Below are positions 1 through 7,444 of a stretch of DNA of 10,453 nucleotides, one piece after another. The translations under genes and the position numbers were made by a program. The stretch is from Candidatus Parepulonipiscium sp. PG-Nun2H_MBin03 (lineage in GTDB: Bacteria > Bacillota > Clostridia > Lachnospirales > Cellulosilyticaceae). The DNA is taken from contig MDJN01000023.1 of the NCBI GenBank assembly GCA_001995005.1, positions 1 to 10,453 of the forward strand, written 5' to 3'. The number at the start of each line of letters is the position of its first letter. Positions within the stretch are counted from its first letter, which is position 1. The notes under the pieces were generated by a model, which was not told the DNA's origin, did no database searches, and was given only the letters and a program-made list of their open reading frames with translations.

Positions 1-1
1 G

Positions 2-61
2 ACAAATAGTTATTTATTAGAGTTATCCTTATAATCTGGGTGGATGGGTGAAACCCCTCCA
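2..61. repeat. Dispersed repeat, copy 1 (left)
   Basis: These 60 bases match 10311-10370 in the same orientation with 5 mismatches, by direct base-by-base comparison. The 3' part folds into a hairpin (43-48 with 54-59, loop TGAAA, one T/C mismatch). The repeat runs straight into a second hairpin at 60-78 that the right-hand copy lacks, so this copy looks fuller. It is non-coding on both strands as far as I can see. Its left limit is unknown because it begins at the window edge. The family is not recognised. Confidence 0.85.
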
Positions 62-78
62 AGGGACTTCGTCCCTTG
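60..78. repeat. Perfect 8-bp hairpin next to repeat copy 1
   Basis: CAAGGGAC and GTCCCTTG form a perfect stem around the three-base loop TTC. GGGT at 38-41 can also pair with ACCC at 79-82. The repeat hairpin and this hairpin would then be two arms of a three-way junction. No U-tract follows on either strand, so a simple terminator is unlikely. The pairing is visible in the sequence; any function is unknown. Confidence 0.6.
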
Positions 79-171
79 ACCCTGCTACAAAAACTATGCT
101 TTCAGATAAAAGTAAATTTTAATAATTATAGTTCATATTTATCTAGCTAGATTTAATCGTCTACAGTGTGA

Positions 172-194
172 AAGAAGAAGTATCTCTTCTTCTT
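172..194 (-). terminator. Possible terminator after the mscS-like gene
   Basis: AAGAAGAAG and CTTCTTCTT form a perfect 9-bp stem with a 5-base loop, starting 15 bases past the channel gene stop codon. The stem is low in G+C, and only a short T run follows on the minus strand before CACAC. It is therefore a weak intrinsic terminator at best, though well placed as the end of the gene set. Confidence 0.45.
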
Positions 195-209
195 AAGGTG
201 TTGGCTATT

Positions 210-1325
210 TTAATTTTTTATGTGGATTGTTCTAGTAGGAAAAGCTATCTCAACATTATTTTTATCCAATATATCAAGTATATTAAGATTAATCTCTTCT
301 TTTAATTCACAATAAGATGCAAAGTCTGTTTTTAGCGAATAACATATTATTTCAATATCTAAAGATGAATCACCATAATTATCAAAATATACTAAGGCTG
401 TATCTTTTTCTACATATTTTTTTATATCTAACATGTTATGAATTGATTTTGTAATTACTTCTATATTTTCTTTAGGTGTATTATACGCCACTCCTATAGT
501 AAATTTTATGCGTCTTTTTTTCATTGCTGACCAATTTATAATATTATCGTTTGCCACAGTAGTATTTGGTATAACTACAACTCCTTGAGTAAATGTTCTC
601 ACTCTTATACTTCTTAAAGTTACATCCTCAACCACTCCTTCAAACGAGCTTAACTCTATCCAATCTCCTATACCAAATGGTTTATCTATCATCAGCATTA
701 TGCCGTTTAATATATTTGTAAATATATCTTTCCCAACAAATGTTACTACTAATCCACTTAATCCTACGCCAGTTAATATCGTGTCTAAATTTTCTACAAA
801 TGTACTAAATGCTACGCCTAACCCTACTAAAATAATTAGAAATCTTACTATCTTTGTAGAAAACCTAATTAGTAGCGAATTATCTATTTCAATAAATCTT
901 GCACTAATTTCTAATAATTTCGTCTCATAAATTTCTATTACATTATATATTCCTGCCGTAATACATAGTATAATTAAGGCCCTGTACGTTTGGCTTATTA
1001 CTGTTATATTAAGTACATCTAAGTATATAGGTTCATATATTATAAGTGGGGGTTTGTCTAGATTTGGTACTTTTGTAAATGGTGATATTATAAGAGCTAT
1101 GTATGCTCCTGATATTACCCAAGCATATTCTGATGGTTTTTTTAGCAACTTACTTATATGTTCTATTGTAATGGAATTTTTTTTGTGTATCGGCGTGCAA
1201 AGTCTTAATATTATTTTTAGTAATAGCTTACGTACCAGTACAAAAGCTACAAAAATTACTAATGCTATTACTGAAGTAATCAAAAATAAATACTCTTCTG
1301 GTATATTCAATATAAATCTCTCCAT
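210..1325 (-). CDS. MscS-family mechanosensitive ion channel
   Basis: This 371-residue membrane protein of the small-conductance mechanosensitive channel family should release solutes across the cytoplasmic membrane under hypo-osmotic stress. Hydrophobic segments lie near residues 12-31, 68-82, 104-130 and 158-175. The pore-lining helix, rich in Gly and small residues, is near 182-212. The beta domain follows with the family pattern GDWIEL (220-225), VEDVTLRSIRVR (232-243) and IPNTTVANDNIINWS (252-266). The C-terminus ends in the typical FPTRTIHI (362-369). It is longer than E. coli MscS (about 286 residues) because of extra N-terminal membrane segments. The ATG lies one base after the stop of the DUF1294 gene and has no good Shine-Dalgarno sequence, so translation is probably coupled. 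A TTG at codon 6, with GGAGAG seven bases before it, is an alternative start. The family call is firm; the gating stimulus is inferred. Confidence 0.93.
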   Translation of the reverse strand: MERFILNIPEEYLFLITSVIALVIFVAFVLVRKLLLKIILRLCTPIHKKNSITIEHISKLLKKPSEYAWVISGAYIALIISPFTKVPNLDKPPLIIYEPIYLDVLNITVISQTYRALIILCITAGIYNVIEIYETKLLEISARFIEIDNSLLIRFSTKIVRFLIILVGLGVAFSTFVENLDTILTGVGLSGLVVTFVGKDIFTNILNGIMLMIDKPFGIGDWIELSSFEGVVEDVTLRSIRVRTFTQGVVVIPNTTVANDNIINWSAMKKRRIKFTIGVAYNTPKENIEVITKSIHNMLDIKKYVEKDTALVYFDNYGDSSLDIEIICYSLKTDFASYCELKEEINLNILDILDKNNVEIAFPTRTIHIKN

Positions 1326-1326
1326 T

Positions 1327-1587
1327 TCACATCATTCTAAAAATTAATATTGCCAGTACTATCTGCGTTGCTAGTATTAATGGCATTCCTTGCACAAATT
1401 TCGGCTTTTTAGTCTTATGCCTAAAACATTGCATACCTGCTATACTCCCCACACTTCCACCGATTATTGCAACGGTAAATAAGTTTTTTTCTGATATACG
1501 ATATTTTTTATTTATAGCTCGTTGTTTATCTATGTACATAAGTAAAAAGCCAAATATATTTATACCCAGTAAATATATTTGTATCAT
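1327..1587 (-). CDS. DUF1294 family small membrane protein
   Basis: This 86-residue protein has the complete DUF1294 layout. It consists of an N-terminal membrane helix (residues 3-18), the motif MYIDKQRA (17-24), a Gly/Ser-rich hydrophobic stretch with GGSVGS (43-48), the basic motif FRHKTKKPKF (55-64) and a C-terminal membrane helix (about 68-83). The function of the family is not established, so none is assigned. The ATG is preceded by GGGAGGTG with suitable spacing. It follows galE after 59 bases that include a hairpin, and it precedes the mechanosensitive channel by one base. These two genes are very probably co-transcribed. They may be read through from the sugar operon, because I found no promoter of their own. 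Confidence 0.9.
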   Translation of the reverse strand: MIQIYLLGINIFGFLLMYIDKQRAINKKYRISEKNLFTVAIIGGSVGSIAGMQCFRHKTKKPKFVQGMPLILATQIVLAILIFRMM

Positions 1588-1613
1588 ATTACACCTCCCT
1601 TATTATATAATTA

Positions 1614-1631
1614 AGGGGCAAGCATGCCCCT
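1614..1631 (-). terminator. Hairpin downstream of galE
   Basis: AGGGGCA and TGCCCCT pair perfectly (7 bp) around a 4-base loop, 15 bases past the galE stop. On the minus strand the stem is followed by TAATTATATAAT rather than a true U-tract, so termination is probably partial. The reverse orientation gives TCTTTGTCTT, which is no better. It may separate expression of the sugar operon from the DUF1294 and channel genes. Confidence 0.5.
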
Positions 1632-1646
1632 CTTTGTCTTAATATT

Positions 1647-2645
1647 TTATTCAATATTTTTAATAAAATTCCAACTATCTCTGCACATATCATCTATATT
1701 TTTCGTGGCTTCCCAATTTAATAATTTTTTTGCTTTACTGGCTTCTGCATAGCAAGTAGCCACGTCTCCCGCTCTTCTAGGCATCATCTTATATTCTATT
1801 TTTCTACCCGATGCTTTTTCAAACGCTTCTACAATCTGTAGCACACTAGTACCTGTACCTGTGCCTAAATTTATAGTTTCTATACCTTTATTTTTTACAG
1901 CATAATCTAATGCTTTTATATGCCCGTTTGATAGGTCAACTACATGTATATAGTCTCTAACGCCTGTACCGTCTATAGTATCATAGTCATCTCCAAATAT
2001 GTTCAAATATTCTAACTTCTTCTTTGCCACCAAGGCTACATAAGGTAATAAATTATTTGGTATACCATTTGGATTTTCGCCTATTAAAGTTGATTCGTGT
2101 GCACCTATTGGATTAAAATACCGCAATAATACTATCCGCCAGTTATTATCTGCAACATAAACATCTTCTAAAATATCTTCTATCATATTCTTTGTGGCAC
2201 CATATGGACTTGTTGAATCCTTTGGCATAGTTTCTACTAATGGTGATTTATTATTCATTCCATACACTGTTGCAGACGATGAAAAGATTAAGGTTTTGCA
2301 ACCATATTCTTGCATAATTCTCAATAGATTTAATGTACCTGTTATGTTATTATTATAATATGTCAGCGGTATTTGTACAGACTCTCCCACAGCTTTGAGC
2401 CCTGCGAAATGGATTACTCCTTCTATTTTATGTTTCTCAAATATTTGAGATACTCCCTCATAATCTAATAAGTCAACTTTATAAAATATAGGTTTTGTGC
2501 GAGTAATTTTTTGTATTTTATCCAAAACTTCTATTTTTGAATTAAATAGGTTATCTAGTATTACAACTTCATAACCTTGTTGAATTAATTGCACTACAGT
2601 ATGACTTCCTATATACCCTGTACCGCCTGTTACTAATATTTTCAC
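1647..2645 (-). CDS. galE: UDP-glucose 4-epimerase
   Basis: This cytosolic short-chain dehydrogenase-type enzyme interconverts UDP-glucose and UDP-galactose using bound NAD. I chose the GTG start at 2645, which gives 332 residues. AGGAGG lies 7 bases before it, whereas an in-frame ATG at 2666 would place that site inside the gene and has no site of its own. From the GTG, the NAD-binding motif GGTGYIG is at residues 7-13, SSSATVYG at 122-129, and the catalytic Tyr148 and Lys152 sit in SPYGATK. Length and motifs fit standard GalE. The residue equivalent to E. coli Tyr299 is Cys297 (context ATCYAEAS), as in human GALE. From published work on that position, this suggests that UDP-N-acetylhexosamines may also be accepted. 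The gene starts 11 bases after the nucleotidyltransferase and ends the sugar operon before a hairpin. No galK or galT is present here. Confidence 0.95.
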   Translation of the reverse strand: MKILVTGGTGYIGSHTVVQLIQQGYEVVILDNLFNSKIEVLDKIQKITRTKPIFYKVDLLDYEGVSQIFEKHKIEGVIHFAGLKAVGESVQIPLTYYNNNITGTLNLLRIMQEYGCKTLIFSSSATVYGMNNKSPLVETMPKDSTSPYGATKNMIEDILEDVYVADNNWRIVLLRYFNPIGAHESTLIGENPNGIPNNLLPYVALVAKKKLEYLNIFGDDYDTIDGTGVRDYIHVVDLSNGHIKALDYAVKNKGIETINLGTGTGTSVLQIVEAFEKASGRKIEYKMMPRRAGDVATCYAEASKAKKLLNWEATKNIDDMCRDSWNFIKNIE

Positions 2646-2656
2646 AATCCTACCTC

Positions 2657-3547
2657 CTAGTCCCATAATTTATTGGGATAAAGTTGTACTTGTTGCATAT
2701 TTTTAATTGCATCTACTACTAACTGTTTATCTTGCTTATATGTTACCCCATACCATTTATCTTTTGAGTATATAACTTTTACCGATTTCGGGTTATTTGT
2801 TATAGTTCTATCTATGACATTAGTTAACAAAAACTCACTTGTTAAGTTAGTCGAATTCTTTTCTAAGAATCTAACAAATTCTTGCTCTATCTCCTTAAAT
2901 ATCTGTGTCGTAAATCCCCACATATTCATAGATACTACACTATCTTCATTTACACAATTCCACTGTTCATTTTCTAAATATCTTACTTTACCCTCTGTCC
3001 ATCCTACTTTAGTACGCTCATTTATACACGTTAGATAACCATCAGTCACTTCGCATACTCCTCTTGTTACACCACCGTTATCACTTAGCGTGTTTTTCAA
3101 AATATAACCTATCATGCAGTATTGATTTTGCTCTTTCAAATACTCATAACTAGTTTTAAATGCATCATATCCATAAAAATCATCTGCATTTATGGTCACA
3201 AAAGAATCTTTTATTTTTTCCTTACAACACAATATAGCCTGCCCCGTCCCCCACGGCTTTAAACGCTCTATCGGAGTTTTATATCCATTTGGTAAATTAT
3301 CTAATTCTTGATAAATATAAATTACCTCTACATATTTTTGTATCCTATCTCCAATTGCAGTTCTAAATTCTTGTTCATCTTGCTTTTTAATTATAAATGC
3401 TACTTTTTTAAATCCAGCTTTTATAGCATCATATATTGAAAAATCAATTATTAATTCATCATAAGAGCCTACAGGATCAATTTGTTTAAGCCCACCGTAA
3501 CGACTTCCTATGCCTGCTGCCATTATTACTAAAATAGGTTCACTCAT
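2657..3547 (-). CDS. Sugar-phosphate nucleotidyltransferase family protein
   Basis: This 296-residue soluble enzyme belongs to the NTP-transferase superfamily that joins a sugar 1-phosphate to a nucleoside triphosphate. The signature AAGIGSRYGGLKQ lies at residues 10-22 of the chosen start and includes the loop that binds the nucleotide phosphates, with Lys21. A metal-binding Asp pair is at 122-123 (NADDFYG), and KPWGTGQA (97-104) fits a substrate loop. It is not a close match to GalU or GlmU: the GGLKQ signature marks a less-characterised branch often left as generic nucleotidyltransferase. I prefer the ATG at 3547, because AAAGGGG lies 8 bases before it. An ATG six codons upstream would include that site. 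It sits 48 bases after ribokinase and 11 bases before galE. It may therefore supply the UDP-sugar that GalE uses, but its sugar and nucleotide are not determined. Confidence 0.85.
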   Translation of the reverse strand: MSEPILVIMAAGIGSRYGGLKQIDPVGSYDELIIDFSIYDAIKAGFKKVAFIIKKQDEQEFRTAIGDRIQKYVEVIYIYQELDNLPNGYKTPIERLKPWGTGQAILCCKEKIKDSFVTINADDFYGYDAFKTSYEYLKEQNQYCMIGYILKNTLSDNGGVTRGVCEVTDGYLTCINERTKVGWTEGKVRYLENEQWNCVNEDSVVSMNMWGFTTQIFKEIEQEFVRFLEKNSTNLTSEFLLTNVIDRTITNNPKSVKVIYSKDKWYGVTYKQDKQLVVDAIKNMQQVQLYPNKLWD

Positions 3548-3595
3548 GCACCTTTCCCCTTTCATCTTTGATATTATAGTAGATTTTGGGAATTT

Positions 3596-4504
3596 TTATA
3601 GGCAATTATCTACTTCTGTTCTAATTGGAATAGAAATTTGTGCCCCTCTTCTTGTTACGGATATGCTTGCTGCTTTATTAGCAAATTTCATTGCTCCCAT
3701 TATACTTTTTCCTTCTGATAAAGCTACTACAAACGCTCCGTTAAAACAATCGCCAGCTGCCGTAGTATCTACAGCATCTACAGTAGAGGCTATACACATT
3801 ATAGTATCTACCGCATTTACCCATAATGCTCCCTTATCACCTAATGTTACTATAACATTTTTTACACCTTTAGCTAGCAGTTTTTTTGCAGACTTAATAA
3901 TTTCATTCTTGTTTTTGGCCACTGGGTCTCCGGTTAATGTTGCTAGCTCTGTTTCATTGGGAGTTAAATAATCGACATATTTATATATCTGTTCCGACAT
4001 TTGTTCTGGTGCAGGTGCTGGATTTAATATAACAATTTTGTTAAGCTCTTTCGCCCTTTTAACCGCATACTCAATTGCATCATGTGGTATCTCCATTTGT
4101 AATATCACATATTCACAATTATTAATATCATCGTCATGTTCTTTTAAATATTCTACGCTACATTCTTTATTTGCACCTTGAATTACAATAATATTATTGT
4201 TTCCACTATCGTTTACACAAATAATCGCATTACCTGTTGGCTCTGTTTTAGTTCGTTTTATACTACTCACATCAACCCCATAAGCCTGTAACTGGTTTAG
4301 TTGCTCATCTCCAAAGCTATCCATGCCAACGCAGCCTAGCATCTTTATATCCGCTCCTAATTTACCAACTGCACAAGCTTGGTTAGCTCCCTTTCCCCCA
4401 TGTGTATTTAACAAACTTTTTCCAATGATGGTTTCTCCGCTTTGCGGAAACTGTGCTACTCTAATTACAGTATCTATATTTAAACTACCTATTACTAATA
4501 TCAT
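3596..4504 (-). CDS. rbsK: Ribokinase (PfkB family)
   Basis: This 302-residue cytosolic kinase phosphorylates D-ribose at O5 with ATP, feeding the pentose phosphate pathway. It is full length and collinear with E. coli RbsK as I remember that sequence. The N-terminal GSLNID motif is at 6-11 and GGKGANQ at 36-42 (PfkB signature 1). NPAPAP lies at 161-166, the TPNETE motif at 181-186, TLGDKG at 220-225, and the C-terminal PfkB signature DTTAAGDCFNGA at 246-257 with the expected catalytic base Asp252. It ends in the RbsK-like SVTRRGAQ (282-289). The ATG at 4504 follows GGGAG at normal spacing. Its place in an operon with a galactose-type transporter is notable: either the transporter also carries ribose, or this PfkB member acts on another sugar. 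The family is certain and ribose is likely. Confidence 0.93.
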   Translation of the reverse strand: MILVIGSLNIDTVIRVAQFPQSGETIIGKSLLNTHGGKGANQACAVGKLGADIKMLGCVGMDSFGDEQLNQLQAYGVDVSSIKRTKTEPTGNAIICVNDSGNNNIIVIQGANKECSVEYLKEHDDDINNCEYVILQMEIPHDAIEYAVKRAKELNKIVILNPAPAPEQMSEQIYKYVDYLTPNETELATLTGDPVAKNKNEIIKSAKKLLAKGVKNVIVTLGDKGALWVNAVDTIMCIASTVDAVDTTAAGDCFNGAFVVALSEGKSIMGAMKFANKAASISVTRRGAQISIPIRTEVDNCL

Positions 4505-4564
4505 TATGAAAATCTCCCTTTCAGTCTATTTTTCATACTAACTAATGATTTTTCTATCTTATTT

Positions 4565-4765
4565 TTATGCTAATACCCCAATTATTATTAACAGTATTAT
4601 GAAAAATATCCCTCCTATTATGACAAAATCTAACACTTTTACTGAGATGTTCACTTTGTCATATAACGAAAATGGCTTTTCTCTGCTCATTCTAGTTTGT
4701 TCTTCGATTTCTTTAAGTTTTTCATACTCACTACGGCTTATTTCAATCTTATCTTCTTCTTGCAA
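4565..4765 (-). CDS. Small single-pass membrane protein of unknown function
   Basis: This 66-residue product starts with TTG at 4765. AGGAG lies six bases before that TTG, which supports both the gene and the unusual start. Residues 1-40 are charged and probably helical, with many Glu and Lys (IEISRSEYEKLKEIEEQ at 7-23). Residues about 44-65 are one continuous hydrophobic helix that ends the protein, so the N-terminus is probably cytoplasmic with a C-terminal tail anchor. It lies between the permease mglC (67 bases upstream) and rbsK (60 bases downstream) with no terminator between them, so it should be translated from the mgl message. I do not recognise the family. A role as a small modulator of the transporter is speculation from position and topology. 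Chance is unlikely given the ribosome binding site and clean topology. Confidence 0.7.
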   Translation of the reverse strand: MQEEDKIEISRSEYEKLKEIEEQTRMSREKPFSLYDKVNISVKVLDFVIIGGIFFIILLIIIGVLA

Positions 4766-4832
4766 AATTCTCTCCTATATAATCATAATGGTTTTGTTAA
4801 GTCAAGCCAGTTGATAATAATTCTATATATTC

Positions 4833-5918
4833 TTACTTCTTAGTTAAATATTTTCTCATATCAATCGCACACGCTACTAATATAATAGCTCCACGAACTA
4901 TATAGGTTATTGAGCCTGGTACATTTAAGAATATCAAAGCAGCATTTATAATTTGCAGTAATATTACCCCGATAATAACGCCTTGTACCTTACCTACTCC
5001 ACCAGTAAATGACACTCCACCTATTACACATGCTGCAATGGCATCAAGCTCATACCCATTACCAGTGGCTGCTGTATTAGAACCAACCCTTGCAGATTCT
5101 AAAAATCCTGATAATCCATACATTGCCCCAGCTAGAGTAAATACCAATATTGTCGTCCAAAATACAGATACACCAGATACTTTTGCAGCTTCTGAGTTAC
5201 AACCCACAGCAAACATATTTTTACCAAATACAGTTTTATTCCAAATTATCCATATAACAAAAGAAATAATTGCTGCATAAATTATTATCCAAGGAAAATA
5301 AAAACTTGAACCCCCAAATACATTACCAATTACAAAATTTGTATATCTTTGGTCAATCCCACCAATAGGAGCACCTGCGTTTGAGCCCCACGTAGCATAT
5401 ATTAATGATAGTCCATATACAATTAGTTGTGTACCTAATGTAACTATAAACGGATGCAACATAAATTTTGCTGCCATAAATCCATTAAAAAATCCTATCA
5501 CAGCTCCAACAAGCATTACAAGTATCATAACACATACTAATTGTCCTATAATTGCAGAGTTTGGGTCTTGTGGTAACCATGTAAGTGATTGGTACATTTT
5601 TGCTGCATAATTAGGTGCTTGTAACAAAGAAGCAGATATACAAGCGGTCAGCCCTAGCATACGCCCAGCAGATAAATCGGTCCCTGTAAGGACAACTGCT
5701 CCGGCAATCCCTAGTGCCATAACTAATCTTGTTGAACTAAGTGTTAATATATTTATAATAGAACTACCTGAGATAAATCTTGGATTATAAATTACTACAC
5801 ATATAATTAATACAGCTACTAAAATATAAAGTGCATTGTCTAATAATTTATCCGTTATAAATCTTTTTTTATCTTCTGCAGACAAAGTTTTATACATTTC
5901 CATTTCTTGCTTAACCAT
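4833..5918 (-). CDS. mglC: Sugar ABC transporter permease, MglC type
   Basis: This 361-residue integral membrane protein forms the channel of a monosaccharide ABC importer (BPD_transp_2 family, with MglC and RbsC). Hydrophobic helices recur from about residue 28 to 352, with a cytoplasmic N-terminal tail. The loop AVGCNSEAAKVSGV (237-250) is the expected contact with the ATPase. ELDAIAACVIGG (290-301) followed by SFTGGVGKVQG (303-313) is the conserved late-helix region of this family. The tail includes a few more residues than E. coli MglC (336), and a loop near 101-121 looks longer than usual. Its start follows AAGGAAGTG. It begins 16 bases after mglA, and the partners MglB and MglA precede it in the usual order. 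The galactose-type assignment rests mainly on MglB; the permease alone would also fit a ribose system. Confidence 0.92.
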   Translation of the reverse strand: MVKQEMEMYKTLSAEDKKRFITDKLLDNALYILVAVLIICVVIYNPRFISGSSIINILTLSSTRLVMALGIAGAVVLTGTDLSAGRMLGLTACISASLLQAPNYAAKMYQSLTWLPQDPNSAIIGQLVCVMILVMLVGAVIGFFNGFMAAKFMLHPFIVTLGTQLIVYGLSLIYATWGSNAGAPIGGIDQRYTNFVIGNVFGGSSFYFPWIIIYAAIISFVIWIIWNKTVFGKNMFAVGCNSEAAKVSGVSVFWTTILVFTLAGAMYGLSGFLESARVGSNTAATGNGYELDAIAACVIGGVSFTGGVGKVQGVIIGVILLQIINAALIFLNVPGSITYIVRGAIILVACAIDMRKYLTKK

Positions 5919-5934
5919 ACTTTATCACTTCCTT

Positions 5935-7428
5935 CTAGACGTATTTAGCTGCAAGAGTCATAATCTCTTCTTGCGTAGTTGTTTTAGCATCAACAATACC
6001 TGCTAATCTTCCATTTGACATAACCAAAATTCTATCACAAATCCCCAGTAACTCTGGCATTTCTGATGAAACTACCATACAACATTTGCCGTTTTTTGCT
6101 TGCTCATTAATAAGTTGATATATCTCATATTTTGCACCCACATCTATCCCTCGGGTTGGTTCATCAAGTAACAAAATTTCGGGGTCTTTTAGCAACCATC
6201 TGCCTATAATAACTTTTTGTTGGTTTCCTCCTGAAAGAGTTCTGATGGCTACACGTGGTGAATGTGCCTTAACTTTCATAGACTGCATAACCCAATCAGT
6301 GTCTTTTTTAATTTTGCTGTTATCCAATAATCCATTTTTTAAATATCTTTTCAGCGTAACAATTGTGGCATTTTCATATAAGGTTAAAGCCGGCAATATT
6401 CCTGTTGCACGTCGTTCTTCTGTTAATAAGGCAAAACCATTTTTAATAGATTCTTTCGGATTACGATTTAATACTACTTTGCCATCTACAATAATCTCGC
6501 CACTCTTTTTTGTGGCATACCCAAATATATTCTCCAATAATTCTGTTCTGCGAGACCCCACTAATCCGGCCACTCCCAAAACTTCACCTTTTTTCAGTTC
6601 AAAAGATACATCCTTTATAGTCGACCCATACATACCAGTTAGATTTTTTACTTGCATAAAAACGTCGCCTACTATATTTTCCTTTGTCGGAAACCGATTG
6701 GTAATTTCTCGCCCTACCATTTGTTTTATAATTTCATCCATTGTAAGGTCTTTTGCAAGAGTTGTTGACACATATTTTCCGTCACGCATAATTGTAATAT
6801 CGTCGGATATTCGTAATATTTCGTCCATCTTATGAGAAATGTAAATCATTCCTACTCCACGGTCTCTTAACTTATTTATAATTCTAAACAAGTGTTCTAC
6901 TTCTTTATCAGAAAGAGATGAAGTCGGTTCATCTAATACTAGTATTTTTGCATTATACGAAACTGCCTTAGCAATTTCTACCATCTGGCGTTCTGACACG
7001 CTTAAAGTGCTTAAAATCTTTTTTGGGTCTACATCAATTTCTAAGTCGTCTAAAACTTTCTTTGTGTTATTATACATAACCTCTTGGGACACAAAAATTC
7101 CTTTTTTAGGATATCTTCCTAGCCATAAATTATCCATAATATCTCGCTTTGTTACTTGGTTTAACTCTTGATGAACCATAGCAACGCCGTTTTCTAGTGC
7201 TTGTTTCGGGTCAGTAAAATGCACCTTTTTTCCTTCAATTAAGATATCTCCACTATCTTCTAAATATATGCCAAATAGGCATTTCATTAAAGTTGACTTA
7301 CCTGCACCGTTCTCCCCCATTAAAGCATGTACAGTACCATGTCTTAATGTGAGTTGTGCATTATTTATGGCATATACACCAGAGAATTTCTTATTCATAT
7401 TTTTCATTTCAAGTAATGGAGTTTCCAT
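5935..7428 (-). CDS. mglA: Sugar ABC transporter ATPase with two nucleotide-binding domains, MglA type
   Basis: This 497-residue cytoplasmic ATPase powers monosaccharide import with MglC and MglB, and carries two tandem ABC domains. In domain 1, Walker A GENGAGKS is at 38-45, the Q-loop Gln at 87, a variant signature LSVSERQ at 142-148, Walker B ILVLDEPT at 162-169 and the switch His at 199. In domain 2, the P-loop position reads GLVGSRRTEL (288-297) and lacks the usual GKS/T. The signature LSGGNQQK is at 398-405 and Walker B LLLDEPT at 419-425. A degenerate second P-loop is normal for MglA, RbsA and XylG, so it is not a defect. The length matches the family (about 500). AAAGGAG precedes the ATG by 7 bases. 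The gene follows mglB after 100 bases that contain a long hairpin, and precedes mglC by 16 bases. Confidence 0.95.
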   Translation of the reverse strand: METPLLEMKNMNKKFSGVYAINNAQLTLRHGTVHALMGENGAGKSTLMKCLFGIYLEDSGDILIEGKKVHFTDPKQALENGVAMVHQELNQVTKRDIMDNLWLGRYPKKGIFVSQEVMYNNTKKVLDDLEIDVDPKKILSTLSVSERQMVEIAKAVSYNAKILVLDEPTSSLSDKEVEHLFRIINKLRDRGVGMIYISHKMDEILRISDDITIMRDGKYVSTTLAKDLTMDEIIKQMVGREITNRFPTKENIVGDVFMQVKNLTGMYGSTIKDVSFELKKGEVLGVAGLVGSRRTELLENIFGYATKKSGEIIVDGKVVLNRNPKESIKNGFALLTEERRATGILPALTLYENATIVTLKRYLKNGLLDNSKIKKDTDWVMQSMKVKAHSPRVAIRTLSGGNQQKVIIGRWLLKDPEILLLDEPTRGIDVGAKYEIYQLINEQAKNGKCCMVVSSEMPELLGICDRILVMSNGRLAGIVDAKTTTQEEIMTLAAKYV

Positions 7429-7444
7429 CTAATATCTCCTTTCA

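Noticed and set aside
2646..2666. In-frame ATG seven codons upstream as the start of galE
   Set aside because: It would place the strong AGGAGG inside the coding region, overlap the previous gene and add residues before the usual KILVTGG start of GalE. The GTG at 2645 fits better.
3573..3578. TATAAT (minus strand) just before the nucleotidyltransferase gene
   Set aside because: No acceptable -35 lies 16-18 bases upstream; the nearest TTG hexamer is 21 bases away. Probably chance in AT-rich DNA.
4773..4806. Possible promoter ahead of the small membrane protein: TTGACT with TTATAT or TATATA at 17-18 bases
   Set aside because: The -10 would abut or overlap the ribosome binding site, so transcription would start at about the start codon. 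It could not drive this gene except as a leaderless message.
5935..7428. Missing GKS/T motif in the second ATPase domain of MglA taken as damage
   Set aside because: A degenerate second P-loop is the normal state in the MglA/RbsA/XylG family; the second signature and Walker B are intact.
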